From assembly GCA_002451275.1 (NCBI GenBank), contig DKBS01000141.1, forward strand, positions 467-36,452: 35,986 nucleotides of DNA, in the 5' to 3' direction. The notes under the pieces were generated by a model. The model made no database searches. It was not told the origin of the DNA and was given only the letters and a program-made list of their open reading frames with translations. Positions 8,198 through 15,803 of the stretch are shown in pieces. The position numbers and the translations under genes were made by a program. Every line of letters begins with the position of its first letter. The first letter of the stretch is position 1. Source of the DNA: Planctomycetaceae bacterium UBA6894 (GTDB lineage Bacteria > Planctomycetota > Planctomycetia > Gemmatales > Gemmataceae).

Positions 8198-10060
8198 ATG
8201 AAGCTTGAGTCGTTTCTGAACGCCACAGACCGTCTGGCCGCCCTGGTGCCGGAGTTGCTTCGCCTCCTGGGGTACCGGGAGAAACTGCCCACCGGTTGGT
8301 CCGCCTTGCTGGAGAGGGCCGGCGCTCTTCGCCGGCAGGGCGGGCGGCTGGCCCTGGTGGCCACCTTGTACGGGCCCACCGGTGCCGGCAAAAGCACCCT
8401 GTTCAGGAACCTGACCGGTATCGAAGTGCCGGCTGGGGATGAGATCCGGCCGCTGTCGCGCGGGTGCGCGATGGCGGTGCCGGATCAGTGGGACCAGGCC
8501 GACGGTGAACCGGCCCTGCGAGCCGTGTTGCCGGGCTTTGACTTGAGGCCGCTGGACCGGCCTGAGCGCCTTCGCCAGGAGGATGGACAGGGGTTGGTGT
8601 GGTACCGGTCTGCCGAACGGTTGGGCGGAGAAAGCCGGAGCCAGGCGAAGGCTGACACCCCCGGGCTTTTCCTGGTGGATGTTCCGGATTTCAACAGTCT
8701 GGAAATTGCCAACCACGAGCGGGCGGAGCGGGTGCTGCGCCGGGCTGAAGTGGTGGTGTTTGTGGTCACGGGGGATTCCTACGCCGACCAGAAGGTGGTG
8801 GAGGAGTTGGCGCGCTGCTGCCAGGTGGCGGCCCGCCTGGTGATTTTGATCACCAAGGTGGCGAGCCCCGAGAAGGCGCAACTGAAGTGGGCGGACCTGC
8901 TGAATGACAAGCTGACCCGGACGGACCTGCCGTGGCGGGCCAAGTTCCAGGGCAAGCGCGAGGATGGGCGGACGCTGGAGGCCTTTCTGCGCGAGTGCCC
9001 GGTGCACGCCTGGCCCTTTTCCGCCCATCCGACGCTTGAGGACCTGCGCCCGGTGACTGCCGGCGCGCCGACACTGGCTTCGCTTTTGCTGGGGTTGGAC
9101 GCGGAGAAGGTGGCCGCAGAAGGGTTGTTGCAGGCGGGGGCATCCTCCGCCGAGTGGGTGGGGCAACTGGCCGGGCGGGCCGACGCGGCGCGGGGGGAGC
9201 GGCAACGCTGGCGCGCCTCGCTGGATGATGACCTGGCGAGGGCGGGGTTGGCGGTTGCCGGGCATGAGTTTCCGATTGGCCGCACCCTGGAGGTGCTGAT
9301 GGAGGAGGCGCGGGCCGGGCAAAACCAGGTGTTCCGGTGGATCACCTACCCCTTCAGCCGGATCAGTGCCTGGATGCAGGGCGGTTTCCAGATGGTGACC
9401 GAAGCCATCCGGTCGGCCATCCGCAAGCCGACGCCGGGGGGCGAGTTGGTGCGTCTGGAGGATGCGGAGCGCAAATCGCTCAAGCGGGTGGCGGAAGAGT
9501 TGGTGGACAAGTGGCGCGACCGCTGGCCCGCCTGGGTGGGGAGCCTGGACAGCGGGCAATGCCGGAAAGCGTGCGACACTTTGGGAGCTATCGCCCTGGC
9601 GAGCCCGCAGACGAACTGGGAGGAGGCGCTCAGGCTTTCGGCCAGGGACTGGGTGGAGAAACATCCGACTTGGGCGCACACCCTGCCCGTGGTGCTGGAT
9701 TTGACCACGGTGGGAGGTCTGGGGCTGTTCGTGCTGGATATCAGCACGACGGGCGGGCTTTTGGGCAGCCATGTGGTGCTGGGATCCCTGGGGGCCGGCG
9801 GCCTGATGGCAGGCGGGGCCGGCCTGGCCGCGATGCTTGCCCGCATGGCGGACAACATGCATTTCAAAAGCGTGCTCGAGGACGCGGACCGCGCCTGGCG
9901 CGAGCAGCGGGGGCGCGAGATCGCCGAACACCTGCGGCAGCATCTGCTGCCCGGCATACTGGGTGACAAGCTGAAGGATGCCGACCGGTTGACCTCGTTT
10001 CCGGTGGAAGAGATGCGCCGTCTTGCCGGCGAGTTGACACGGAAGCCCACCCATGACTGA
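8198..10060 (+). CDS. Dynamin-like / ribosome-binding-type GTPase with C-terminal membrane segment (first of pair)
   Basis: A 620-residue GTPase-fold protein. The P-loop is GPTGAGKS (59-66), followed by TLFRNLTG. The G3 region is DVPDFNS (161-167), and G4 reads TKVA (219-222), where [NT]KxD is usual, so guanine specificity may be altered. A large helical region follows, then a glycine-rich hydrophobic stretch at about 495-550 that may enter or cross the membrane, and a charged tail. This plan resembles bacterial dynamin-like proteins and MMR_HSR1/YfjP-type GTPases. The ATG at 8198 fits the N-terminal helix; no strong ribosome-binding site is seen. The stop overlaps the start of the second GTPase (ATGACTGA), implying translational coupling. 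Function unknown. Confidence 0.8.
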   Translation: MKLESFLNATDRLAALVPELLRLLGYREKLPTGWSALLERAGALRRQGGRLALVATLYGPTGAGKSTLFRNLTGIEVPAGDEIRPLSRGCAMAVPDQWDQADGEPALRAVLPGFDLRPLDRPERLRQEDGQGLVWYRSAERLGGESRSQAKADTPGLFLVDVPDFNSLEIANHERAERVLRRAEVVVFVVTGDSYADQKVVEELARCCQVAARLVILITKVASPEKAQLKWADLLNDKLTRTDLPWRAKFQGKREDGRTLEAFLRECPVHAWPFSAHPTLEDLRPVTAGAPTLASLLLGLDAEKVAAEGLLQAGASSAEWVGQLAGRADAARGERQRWRASLDDDLARAGLAVAGHEFPIGRTLEVLMEEARAGQNQVFRWITYPFSRISAWMQGGFQMVTEAIRSAIRKPTPGGELVRLEDAERKSLKRVAEELVDKWRDRWPAWVGSLDSGQCRKACDTLGAIALASPQTNWEEALRLSARDWVEKHPTWAHTLPVVLDLTTVGGLGLFVLDISTTGGLLGSHVVLGSLGAGGLMAGGAGLAAMLARMADNMHFKSVLEDADRAWREQRGREIAEHLRQHLLPGILGDKLKDADRLTSFPVEEMRRLAGELTRKPTHD

Positions 10061-11948
10061 CCAAATCCCCAGCCGATCCGAGGGCAAGTCCCCGTTGGGC
10101 GCCAGCCTTCTGCCATGGATCGCCGCGCTGGCCGGTCGTGTCGGCAATTTCCGCAAGGATTTGCTGGCCGCGGACAGTTGGGCCCCTGCCGCCGGCCTGG
10201 GGGTTGAACTGGACAGGGCCCTGTCCGCCCTAGAGGTTCCCCCATCCGTTCCGGTGCTGGTGGTGATGCTGGGCGGGACGGGGGTGGGCAAATCGGAATT
10301 GTTCAACGCGCTGATCGACCGGCCGGGTGCCAGCCCCAGCTCGGACACGGTACGGTGCCACACCAGCCAGCCATTCCTTGCCGTGCATCCGCTCGATCGA
10401 GCCCATTTGCCCTCCTTGCAGGGGCTTGAGCCGATACTGGTGGAGGGAGGCGTGCCACGCGGAGTGGTGTTGGCCGACACGCCGGACATTGACGGGATGA
10501 TCGAGCGACACCACGGGGTGACCCGCCAGGTGCTGGAAAGGGCGGATCTGGTTTTGTTTGTGACCGACCCCGACAGGCGGGCCAACCTGCAGGTTTTGGA
10601 GGAGTTGCGACGGTGGGCTCCCCGGAAACGGTGGCTGTTCGTTCTCACCAAGGCGGACAAATACGCCGACACCATCGATGCCATCGCCCGGGATTTTGCC
10701 AAACGGGTGGAGGAAATCGGCTTCGCCCTGGACCGGGAAAGCCAATTTGTGGTGGCCTCGGTGCGTCCCTCGGATGCAGGGATCGAGCGTCTGCGGCAGG
10801 CGGTCCTTCGCCCCGGTGACGAAAACCGGATGCCCCTGCTGAGGCAGGACGCCTTTTTGCGCCAGGCGGCCCATGCCCTTTCGGCCGGTCATCTACATCC
10901 CTTCCAGATGGAGGCGGACAGGTTGGGGGCCTTGGCGGATCGGGGACGGGCGCGTCAGGAGCAGGCTTATTGGGAAGCCCTGTCGCAGCCACGGGCCGCC
11001 GATGCGTTCGCCCGCGTGGTGAAACAGTCGGCCTGGAAGGAAATCAGCGAACGCTCCGGGCCCTTTTTGTTTCCGGCGGTATGGGCGCGGGCGCGGATGC
11101 AGCCCTTGGCCACCGGGTGGGCCCTCACGCGGGGCTTGCGCGGCGGCTTGCTGGGGGTGGCCGGAGCCCTGGGTGCCTCGGCGCTATGGGCCCTTCGGGG
11201 TTTGAGCCCGCTGCGCCATATCGCTGAAGCCTTGGGTGAGTCCTTCCGGGACACGCTTTCAGCGGTGGAGCATGACGCGCGTCGCGCCCTGGAGGATGCT
11301 GGTCTTGACCGCATCGGGGTTGTCGGGTCCGTCAAGGGCCAAGGAAGTACTGGTTCCCTAGCGGCCAAGGCTGAGGTGCCCCCGGGACTGGGGGAAGCGG
11401 TGGATGGCTTTTTGAAGCAGTGGACCCTGTCGGATGTGCATCCCGAGCTGTTGGGTCGCGTGGAACAGGATGTGGAAACGGCCGGGCGGGAGTCGGCCCG
11501 GCTGGCGACCTCGGGTTTTGGCGGGGTGGTCAGCGTGTTTCTGGGAAACGCCCTCGTGGCGGGCATGGTGGGCTGGGTGGCCTGGCGCCTTGGTAAATCG
11601 TGGTGGCTGGAAACAGACCTTTCCACCTCCTTTTTCCTGCAGGCGGCCACGCTGGTAGTGGTGTCGTTGCTGCCCGGGATGCTTTTCCTGGCCTGGAGGC
11701 TGGCCAATCAGGTTCACCCGAGGCGGCTACGGGGCCTGCTGGGCAAACATGCCGGTCCCATTGCCGGTGGGCAACTGGAACGGGTGCGGGAGACGGCTGC
11801 CGGCTGGTTCCGGCAGGGCATGGACATTGCCAAATCCCTGGAGGAGGCGCAACGGCTGCTCAGCGCGGACCTTGGGGCTGACGCCACTTGGGGGACGAGC
11901 CTGCCCGCGCGATCCGCACAACCGGCATCCCACGCGCGCAAGGCATAG
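10053..11948 (+). CDS. Dynamin-like GTPase with two C-terminal membrane helices (second of pair)
   Basis: A 631-residue protein with a complete GTPase core: GGTGVGKS (74-81), DTPD (142-145) and TKAD (199-202). There is a hydrophobic patch around 370-390, two predicted membrane helices at about 499-516 and 526-550, then an amphipathic region and a low-complexity basic tail. Size and layout parallel the gene just upstream, with which it overlaps by 8 bases, so the two are probably diverged paralogues acting together. Tandem dynamin-like proteins that assemble as hetero-oligomers are known in Campylobacter jejuni. Here G4 is canonical, unlike in the first copy. A role in membrane remodelling or stress is inference only. 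Confidence 0.82.
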   Translation: MTDQIPSRSEGKSPLGASLLPWIAALAGRVGNFRKDLLAADSWAPAAGLGVELDRALSALEVPPSVPVLVVMLGGTGVGKSELFNALIDRPGASPSSDTVRCHTSQPFLAVHPLDRAHLPSLQGLEPILVEGGVPRGVVLADTPDIDGMIERHHGVTRQVLERADLVLFVTDPDRRANLQVLEELRRWAPRKRWLFVLTKADKYADTIDAIARDFAKRVEEIGFALDRESQFVVASVRPSDAGIERLRQAVLRPGDENRMPLLRQDAFLRQAAHALSAGHLHPFQMEADRLGALADRGRARQEQAYWEALSQPRAADAFARVVKQSAWKEISERSGPFLFPAVWARARMQPLATGWALTRGLRGGLLGVAGALGASALWALRGLSPLRHIAEALGESFRDTLSAVEHDARRALEDAGLDRIGVVGSVKGQGSTGSLAAKAEVPPGLGEAVDGFLKQWTLSDVHPELLGRVEQDVETAGRESARLATSGFGGVVSVFLGNALVAGMVGWVAWRLGKSWWLETDLSTSFFLQAATLVVVSLLPGMLFLAWRLANQVHPRRLRGLLGKHAGPIAGGQLERVRETAAGWFRQGMDIAKSLEEAQRLLSADLGADATWGTSLPARSAQPASHARKA

Positions 11949-12057
11949 CCATCCACAGTTTCCCGGGTTATTTCAACCTCCCTGGCATCCCACCCTGCCA
12001 ACCGGGGCTAGACTCCTGACAGACAGATCGCGTGGACACGTATTCAGGGTGGGAATC

Positions 12058-12909
12058 ATGGGCAAAAAGCGTTCGCTGCAGGGACTTCGCGCGGTGGTCA
12101 CCGGGGCTTCGCAGGGCATCGGGCGGGCCCTGGCGATTGAAGGGGTGCGCCGGGGCATGGTGGTGGTGGCACAGGCCCGTTCGGCGGACCTGCTGGAGCT
12201 GTTGAAAGCCGAAGTGGCGGGCATGCAACTGTCCGGCGCGCTGCACACCATCGTCGGCGACGTGACCAGCGAAACCGACCGGCAAAACCTCGCCACTTTC
12301 TGCCTGAAGGAGTTGGGCGGGCTGGATATTCTGGTGAACAACGCGGGCATCGGTGCCACCGGCCATTTCATCGATGGCAATCAGGAGCAATTGCGGAAGA
12401 TCTTCGAGGTGAATGTGTTCGGATTGGCGGAGACCACGCGGTCGCTGCTGCCCCTGCTGAAGCTGGGCAACAGCGCCCAGGTGATCAACATCGGTTCGAT
12501 CGTGGGTGAGCGGGCGTTTCCGGCACGCAGCGACTACAGCTCTAGTAAATTCGCGGTACACGCCTTCACCGACGGCCTGCGCAGCGAGTTGTCCAAGGAC
12601 CTGGTTGATGTGCTGATGGTCGCACCCGGCCTCACCCAGACCAACTTCAGCCAGAACATGCTGAAGCAGAGTGCCAAGGTGCAACTGGACCACATGCGCG
12701 GCATGACCAGCGAACAGGTTGCCGAGGCGGTTTGGGATGCTTCCGCCAAGGGCAAGGATCGTGTGTTTCTGACCCGCCAGGGACGGCTGCTGCTGCTGGT
12801 GAACAAGCTGTTCCCGTGGCTGGTGGACCGGATCATGCGGCGCAAGGTGCGCACCCTGTTCAAGGAAGAGATCGCTGCCCGCGAGGCGGGGACCCCGGTT
12901 TCGGTTTGA
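12058..12909 (+). CDS. Short-chain dehydrogenase/reductase (classical SDR)
   Basis: A 283-residue oxidoreductase. The cofactor motif TGASQGIG lies at 15-22, NNAG at 94-97, and the catalytic residues are S147, Y160 and K164 (YSSSK). The C-terminal part, with a hydrophobic LLLLVNKLFPWLV segment followed by basic residues, resembles SDRs that associate with membranes. The ATG at 12058 has GGTGGG just upstream; the longer frame starting at 11749 overlaps the GTPase gene and is not used. TAGACT at 12009-12014 could be a -10 element. The substrate is not predictable; lipid or polyol oxidation are options. Confidence 0.9.
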   Translation: MGKKRSLQGLRAVVTGASQGIGRALAIEGVRRGMVVVAQARSADLLELLKAEVAGMQLSGALHTIVGDVTSETDRQNLATFCLKELGGLDILVNNAGIGATGHFIDGNQEQLRKIFEVNVFGLAETTRSLLPLLKLGNSAQVINIGSIVGERAFPARSDYSSSKFAVHAFTDGLRSELSKDLVDVLMVAPGLTQTNFSQNMLKQSAKVQLDHMRGMTSEQVAEAVWDASAKGKDRVFLTRQGRLLLLVNKLFPWLVDRIMRRKVRTLFKEEIAAREAGTPVSV

Positions 12910-12917
12910 GGCCAGTC

Positions 12918-12946
12918 TGGCAACCCCGGGTGCGATCGCATAGCCT
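12918..12946 (+). promoter_or_regulatory. Weak candidate promoter abutting the Nudix start codon
   Basis: TGGCAA (12918-12923) and TAGCCT (12941-12946) are separated by 17 bases. The hexamer ends six bases before the ATG at 12953, so transcription from it would begin at or near the start codon and give a leaderless mRNA. GAGGGT fills the six bases, too close for ordinary ribosome binding. The -35 match is poor. Confidence 0.25.
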
Positions 12947-12952
12947 GAGGGT

Positions 12953-13477
12953 ATGAGCAACACCACGCGCCGGTTGGCCCACACGGGCCGTCGCATTCAG
13001 GTATTCATCGAGGAAGGGACATCGGCGGACGGGCGACCGATCCGCCGGGATGTCATAATCCATCCTGGCGCGGTGGCGATTCTGGCCATCCGCGAGGATG
13101 ACCATGTCTGCCTGCTGCAGAACCTGCGCCCGGCGATCGGCCAGCGGCTGTGGGAAATACCCGCAGGCACCCTCGAGGCCGGCGAAGACCCCCTAGATTG
13201 CGCCAAGCGCGAGTTGATCGAGGAGGCGGGTCTGGAAGCCGCCATCTGGCACCATCTCGGGCATTTCATCCCGTCGCCCGGCCTTCTGTCGGAAGTGATC
13301 CATCTGTTTGTCGCCACCGGTCTGACGCAGGGACAATCCTGCCCCGAGCCGGATGAGGACCTGGTGCCCCATTTCGTTCCGAGTTGCAAGGCCCTGGAGA
13401 TGATCCGCACCGGCGAGATTATCGATGGCAAGACCCAGGTGGCGTTGCTGCGCTGGTTCGGCAACAACTGTTCCTGA
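12953..13477 (+). CDS. Nudix hydrolase, ADP-ribose pyrophosphatase-like
   Basis: A 174-residue Nudix enzyme. The Nudix box GX5EX7REUXEEXGU is complete at residues 72-94 (G72, E78, R86, E87, E90, E91, G93). The upstream VCLLQNLRPAIGQRLWEIPAG stretch, read in two parts (LLQNLRP and WEIPAG), is the arrangement found in ADP-ribose pyrophosphatases such as NudF. It would hydrolyse ADP-ribose to AMP and ribose 5-phosphate. It sits 43 bases after the SDR gene and 24 bases before the fructose bisphosphatase gene, probably within one plus-strand transcription run. Substrate preference within the family is an inference. Confidence 0.88.
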   Translation: MSNTTRRLAHTGRRIQVFIEEGTSADGRPIRRDVIIHPGAVAILAIREDDHVCLLQNLRPAIGQRLWEIPAGTLEAGEDPLDCAKRELIEEAGLEAAIWHHLGHFIPSPGLLSEVIHLFVATGLTQGQSCPEPDEDLVPHFVPSCKALEMIRTGEIIDGKTQVALLRWFGNNCS

Positions 13478-13501
13478 TGAGTCCCCAAAGGCTCCCGATT
13501 G

Positions 13502-14554
13502 ATGAAACCGCCCCCGGATATCGAACGACAGATCGCCTTCGATTTCTTGCGCGCCACCGAGATCGCCGCGCTGAACACGCTGCAATGGCTGGGCAAAGGC
13601 GAGAAGGAGCTGGCTGACGCGGCGGCGTGCGACGCCATCCGCGGCATGTTTGACCTGACGGACATGCGGGGCGAGATCGCCATTGGCGAGGGGATCAAGG
13701 ATGACGCTCCGGGCCTGTTCAAGGGCGAGAAGGTGGGCACCTGGCGCGAGGGGGCGCCTCGGTTCGAGATCGCGCTCGACCCGATCGACGGCACCACGAA
13801 TGTGGCGAAGGGCATGCCCAACTCGCTGAGTTGCATCGCCGCGGCGCAAGTGGACGGCAATGTGGGCCCGTGCCTGCTGGACATTCCAGCCTTCTACATG
13901 CAGAAGCTGGCTTATCCCCTTGCGGTGCGGAAAGCCTGGCTGGCCGATCCAAAATTGCCCATCGATATCGACGCCCCGGTGGGAGAGGTGATCGATGTCA
14001 CCGCCAGGATTTTGGGTAAGGATGTGCGGGATGTGATGGTCTGCGTTCTGGACCGGCCGAGGAACCAAGGTCTGATCGACGATATCCGGCGAAAAGGGGC
14101 CGCCCTGCGCCTGATCCAGGACGGCGACATTGCCGCGGCCCTGGCCCCGGCTATGCGGACTAGCGATATCGATCTGTATGCGGGTATTGGCGGTGCGCCG
14201 GAGGCGGTTGTTTCGGCGGCAGGCTTGCGCTGCCTGGGTGGCGGCATGCGGGCCAAGATCTGGCCTCGTGACGAGGAAGAGCGGCAGAGCCTGATCCGGA
14301 TGGGATGGGGCGACCGCCTCGACAAGCAGTTCATGTCTCGGGATCTGGCGCGTGGTGACAATCTGGTGTTCAGCGCGACGGGGATCAGCACCAGCCCACT
14401 GCTGGAAGGGGTACGGGTACGCGGCACCGTGGCCACCACCTATTCGGTGTTGATGCGCGCCCGCAGCGGCACCGTGCGATTCATCGAGTCGCACCATGAT
14501 CTGGAGCGCAAGACGATCCACCTGCGCAGCACCCAGGCGGAAAATCGGGTTTGA
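13502..14554 (+). CDS. glpX: Fructose-1,6-bisphosphatase class II
   Basis: A 350-residue GlpX-type phosphatase that makes fructose 6-phosphate in gluconeogenesis or the pentose cycle. The metal and phosphate motif DPIDGTTN is at 93-100. Upstream are IAIGEGIKDDAPGLF and GEKVG; downstream are DIDLYAGIGGAPEAV and the GGGMRAKIWPRD segment typical of class II enzymes. The length is slightly above the usual 320-340. The ATG at 13502 is used rather than the TTG one codon earlier. Some family members also hydrolyse sedoheptulose 1,7-bisphosphate. It lies close behind the Nudix gene. Confidence 0.93.
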   Translation: MKPPPDIERQIAFDFLRATEIAALNTLQWLGKGEKELADAAACDAIRGMFDLTDMRGEIAIGEGIKDDAPGLFKGEKVGTWREGAPRFEIALDPIDGTTNVAKGMPNSLSCIAAAQVDGNVGPCLLDIPAFYMQKLAYPLAVRKAWLADPKLPIDIDAPVGEVIDVTARILGKDVRDVMVCVLDRPRNQGLIDDIRRKGAALRLIQDGDIAAALAPAMRTSDIDLYAGIGGAPEAVVSAAGLRCLGGGMRAKIWPRDEEERQSLIRMGWGDRLDKQFMSRDLARGDNLVFSATGISTSPLLEGVRVRGTVATTYSVLMRARSGTVRFIESHHDLERKTIHLRSTQAENRV

Positions 14555-14574
14555 TGGACAATCTTGGGCCGTCC

Positions 14575-14814
14575 CTAAACGATTTCAACTATTCGGTCCC
14601 TGAAGTGATCCGGAAAGGCCATCACTCTGTTGGCAAGGGACTCTACCCAGGCTGGTCCCTCCTTTTTCCAAATGTTTTTTTCCTGGTCATTGAGATAAAA
14701 ACGGATGTCGTACACGGCGGTTGTGCCGCACTCGACGGACATCAGGAGACGCCCATCCGTCATCTGGCCCAGGCTGAAAAATGGGTTTTTCACCAGGTAA
14801 ATCTGTACCGGCAT
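14575..14814 (-). CDS. Small conserved-looking hypothetical protein
   Basis: A 79-residue protein starting MPVQIYLVKNPFFSLGQMTD. It carries a GRLLMSVECGTTAVYDI segment and ends with an amphipathic RVMAFPDHFRDRIVEIV helix. The ATG at 14814 has GGAG six bases upstream, which supports expression. No signal peptide, membrane helix or family motif is evident. The mixed strand/helix composition looks like a real small folded domain rather than a shadow frame, and no other frame competes here. It lies between the convergent glpX gene and the divergent deacetylase gene. Function unknown. Confidence 0.6.
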   Translation of the reverse strand: MPVQIYLVKNPFFSLGQMTDGRLLMSVECGTTAVYDIRFYLNDQEKNIWKKEGPAWVESLANRVMAFPDHFRDRIVEIV

Positions 14815-14854
14815 ATTGACTCCGTCCGGGCGTTGCCATTTCTACAATGGACGC

Positions 14855-15754
14855 ATGACTCTTTTCTACACCGACCAATATGTTTTGCCGCTGCCTGATG
14901 GGCACCGGTTCCCCATGCGAAAGTATGCGCTCTTGCGTCAGCGCGTGGAGGCGGATGGACTGGCGGTGCGCGGGTGGGCTGATCCTCCTGAAGCCTCACG
15001 GGAGCAGCTTTTACGCGCCCATAGTCAGGATTATGTCTATCGGGCCTGTGAGGGCCTGCTTTCGGAGGCCGAGGTACGGCGGCTGGGATTCCCTTGGTCG
15101 AGGCAGATGATCGACCGGTCCCTGCGGTCAAGCGGGGCAACAGTGGAAGCCTGCAAGGCCGCGATGGATCACGGCGTGGGGATCAACCTGGCAGGTGGAA
15201 CACACCATGCCTTCCGGGAGGCTGCGGAAGGTTACTGTGTCTTCAATGACTCCGCCATTGCCGCGCTGGAGTTGGTGGAGAGCGGCATGGCTCGACGGGT
15301 GCTGATCGTGGATCTGGATGTGCACCAAGGGAACGGGACGGCATCGATCCTGGCTGATCGGCCGGAGGTGTTCACGCTGTCTGTTCACGGAGCTAAGAAT
15401 TTTCCCTTGCGCAAGGAAACCAGTGACCTGGATGTGGCGTTGCCTGACGGTACTGGCGACGAGGCTTACCTTGCCGCGCTGGACCGGGCTCTGGGCGATG
15501 CGTTCGAGCGGAGCTGCCCGGACTTCCTGCTCTATGTCTCCGGTGCGGATCCCTATCTGCATGACACGCTGGGCAAGTTGTCCCTGTCGATGGAAGGGCT
15601 GGAGGAGCGGGACCGGCGGGTTTTTGACCGGGCATTGCGCTACGGGTTGCCCTTGGCGGTAAGCATGGCGGGGGGCTATGCCAGGCAGGTCGCAGACACT
15701 GTGGAAATCCATCTGAACACGGTTCGCCAAGCCGTGCAGCGGTTGTGGCGTTAG
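14855..15754 (+). CDS. Histone deacetylase-family zinc amidohydrolase (acetoin utilisation / acetylpolyamine type)
   Basis: A 299-residue HDAC-fold enzyme. The paired histidines are H117 and H118 in GGTHHAF. The zinc ligands are D155 and H157 in VDLDVHQGNG and D232 in SGADPYLHD, and the catalytic tyrosine is in MAGGYAR. All catalytic elements are present. Relatives remove acetyl groups from proteins or small amines; a class cannot be assigned by eye. The frame extends 13 codons upstream, but the ATG at 14855 starts the fold properly. There is no clear ribosome-binding site; TACAAT at 14843-14848 ends six bases before the ATG, which may mean a leaderless message. Confidence 0.9.
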   Translation: MTLFYTDQYVLPLPDGHRFPMRKYALLRQRVEADGLAVRGWADPPEASREQLLRAHSQDYVYRACEGLLSEAEVRRLGFPWSRQMIDRSLRSSGATVEACKAAMDHGVGINLAGGTHHAFREAAEGYCVFNDSAIAALELVESGMARRVLIVDLDVHQGNGTASILADRPEVFTLSVHGAKNFPLRKETSDLDVALPDGTGDEAYLAALDRALGDAFERSCPDFLLYVSGADPYLHDTLGKLSLSMEGLEERDRRVFDRALRYGLPLAVSMAGGYARQVADTVEIHLNTVRQAVQRLWR

Positions 15755-15803
15755 GGTAGGCTGGTTTCGAGGTCTTTCCGGTTGGACGGTGCGAGGGAGA
15801 ACC

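Noticed and set aside
8045..10702. An 885-codon open frame antisense to the two GTPase genes
   Set aside because: Rich in Pro, Arg, Gly, His and Gln without any domain; it crosses the boundary of two well-supported genes and is a by-product of high GC codon use.
11749..12057. A 103-codon N-terminal extension of the SDR
   Set aside because: It overlaps the GTPase gene and is not homologous in character to an SDR; the ATG at 12058 has a ribosome-binding site directly ahead of the fold.
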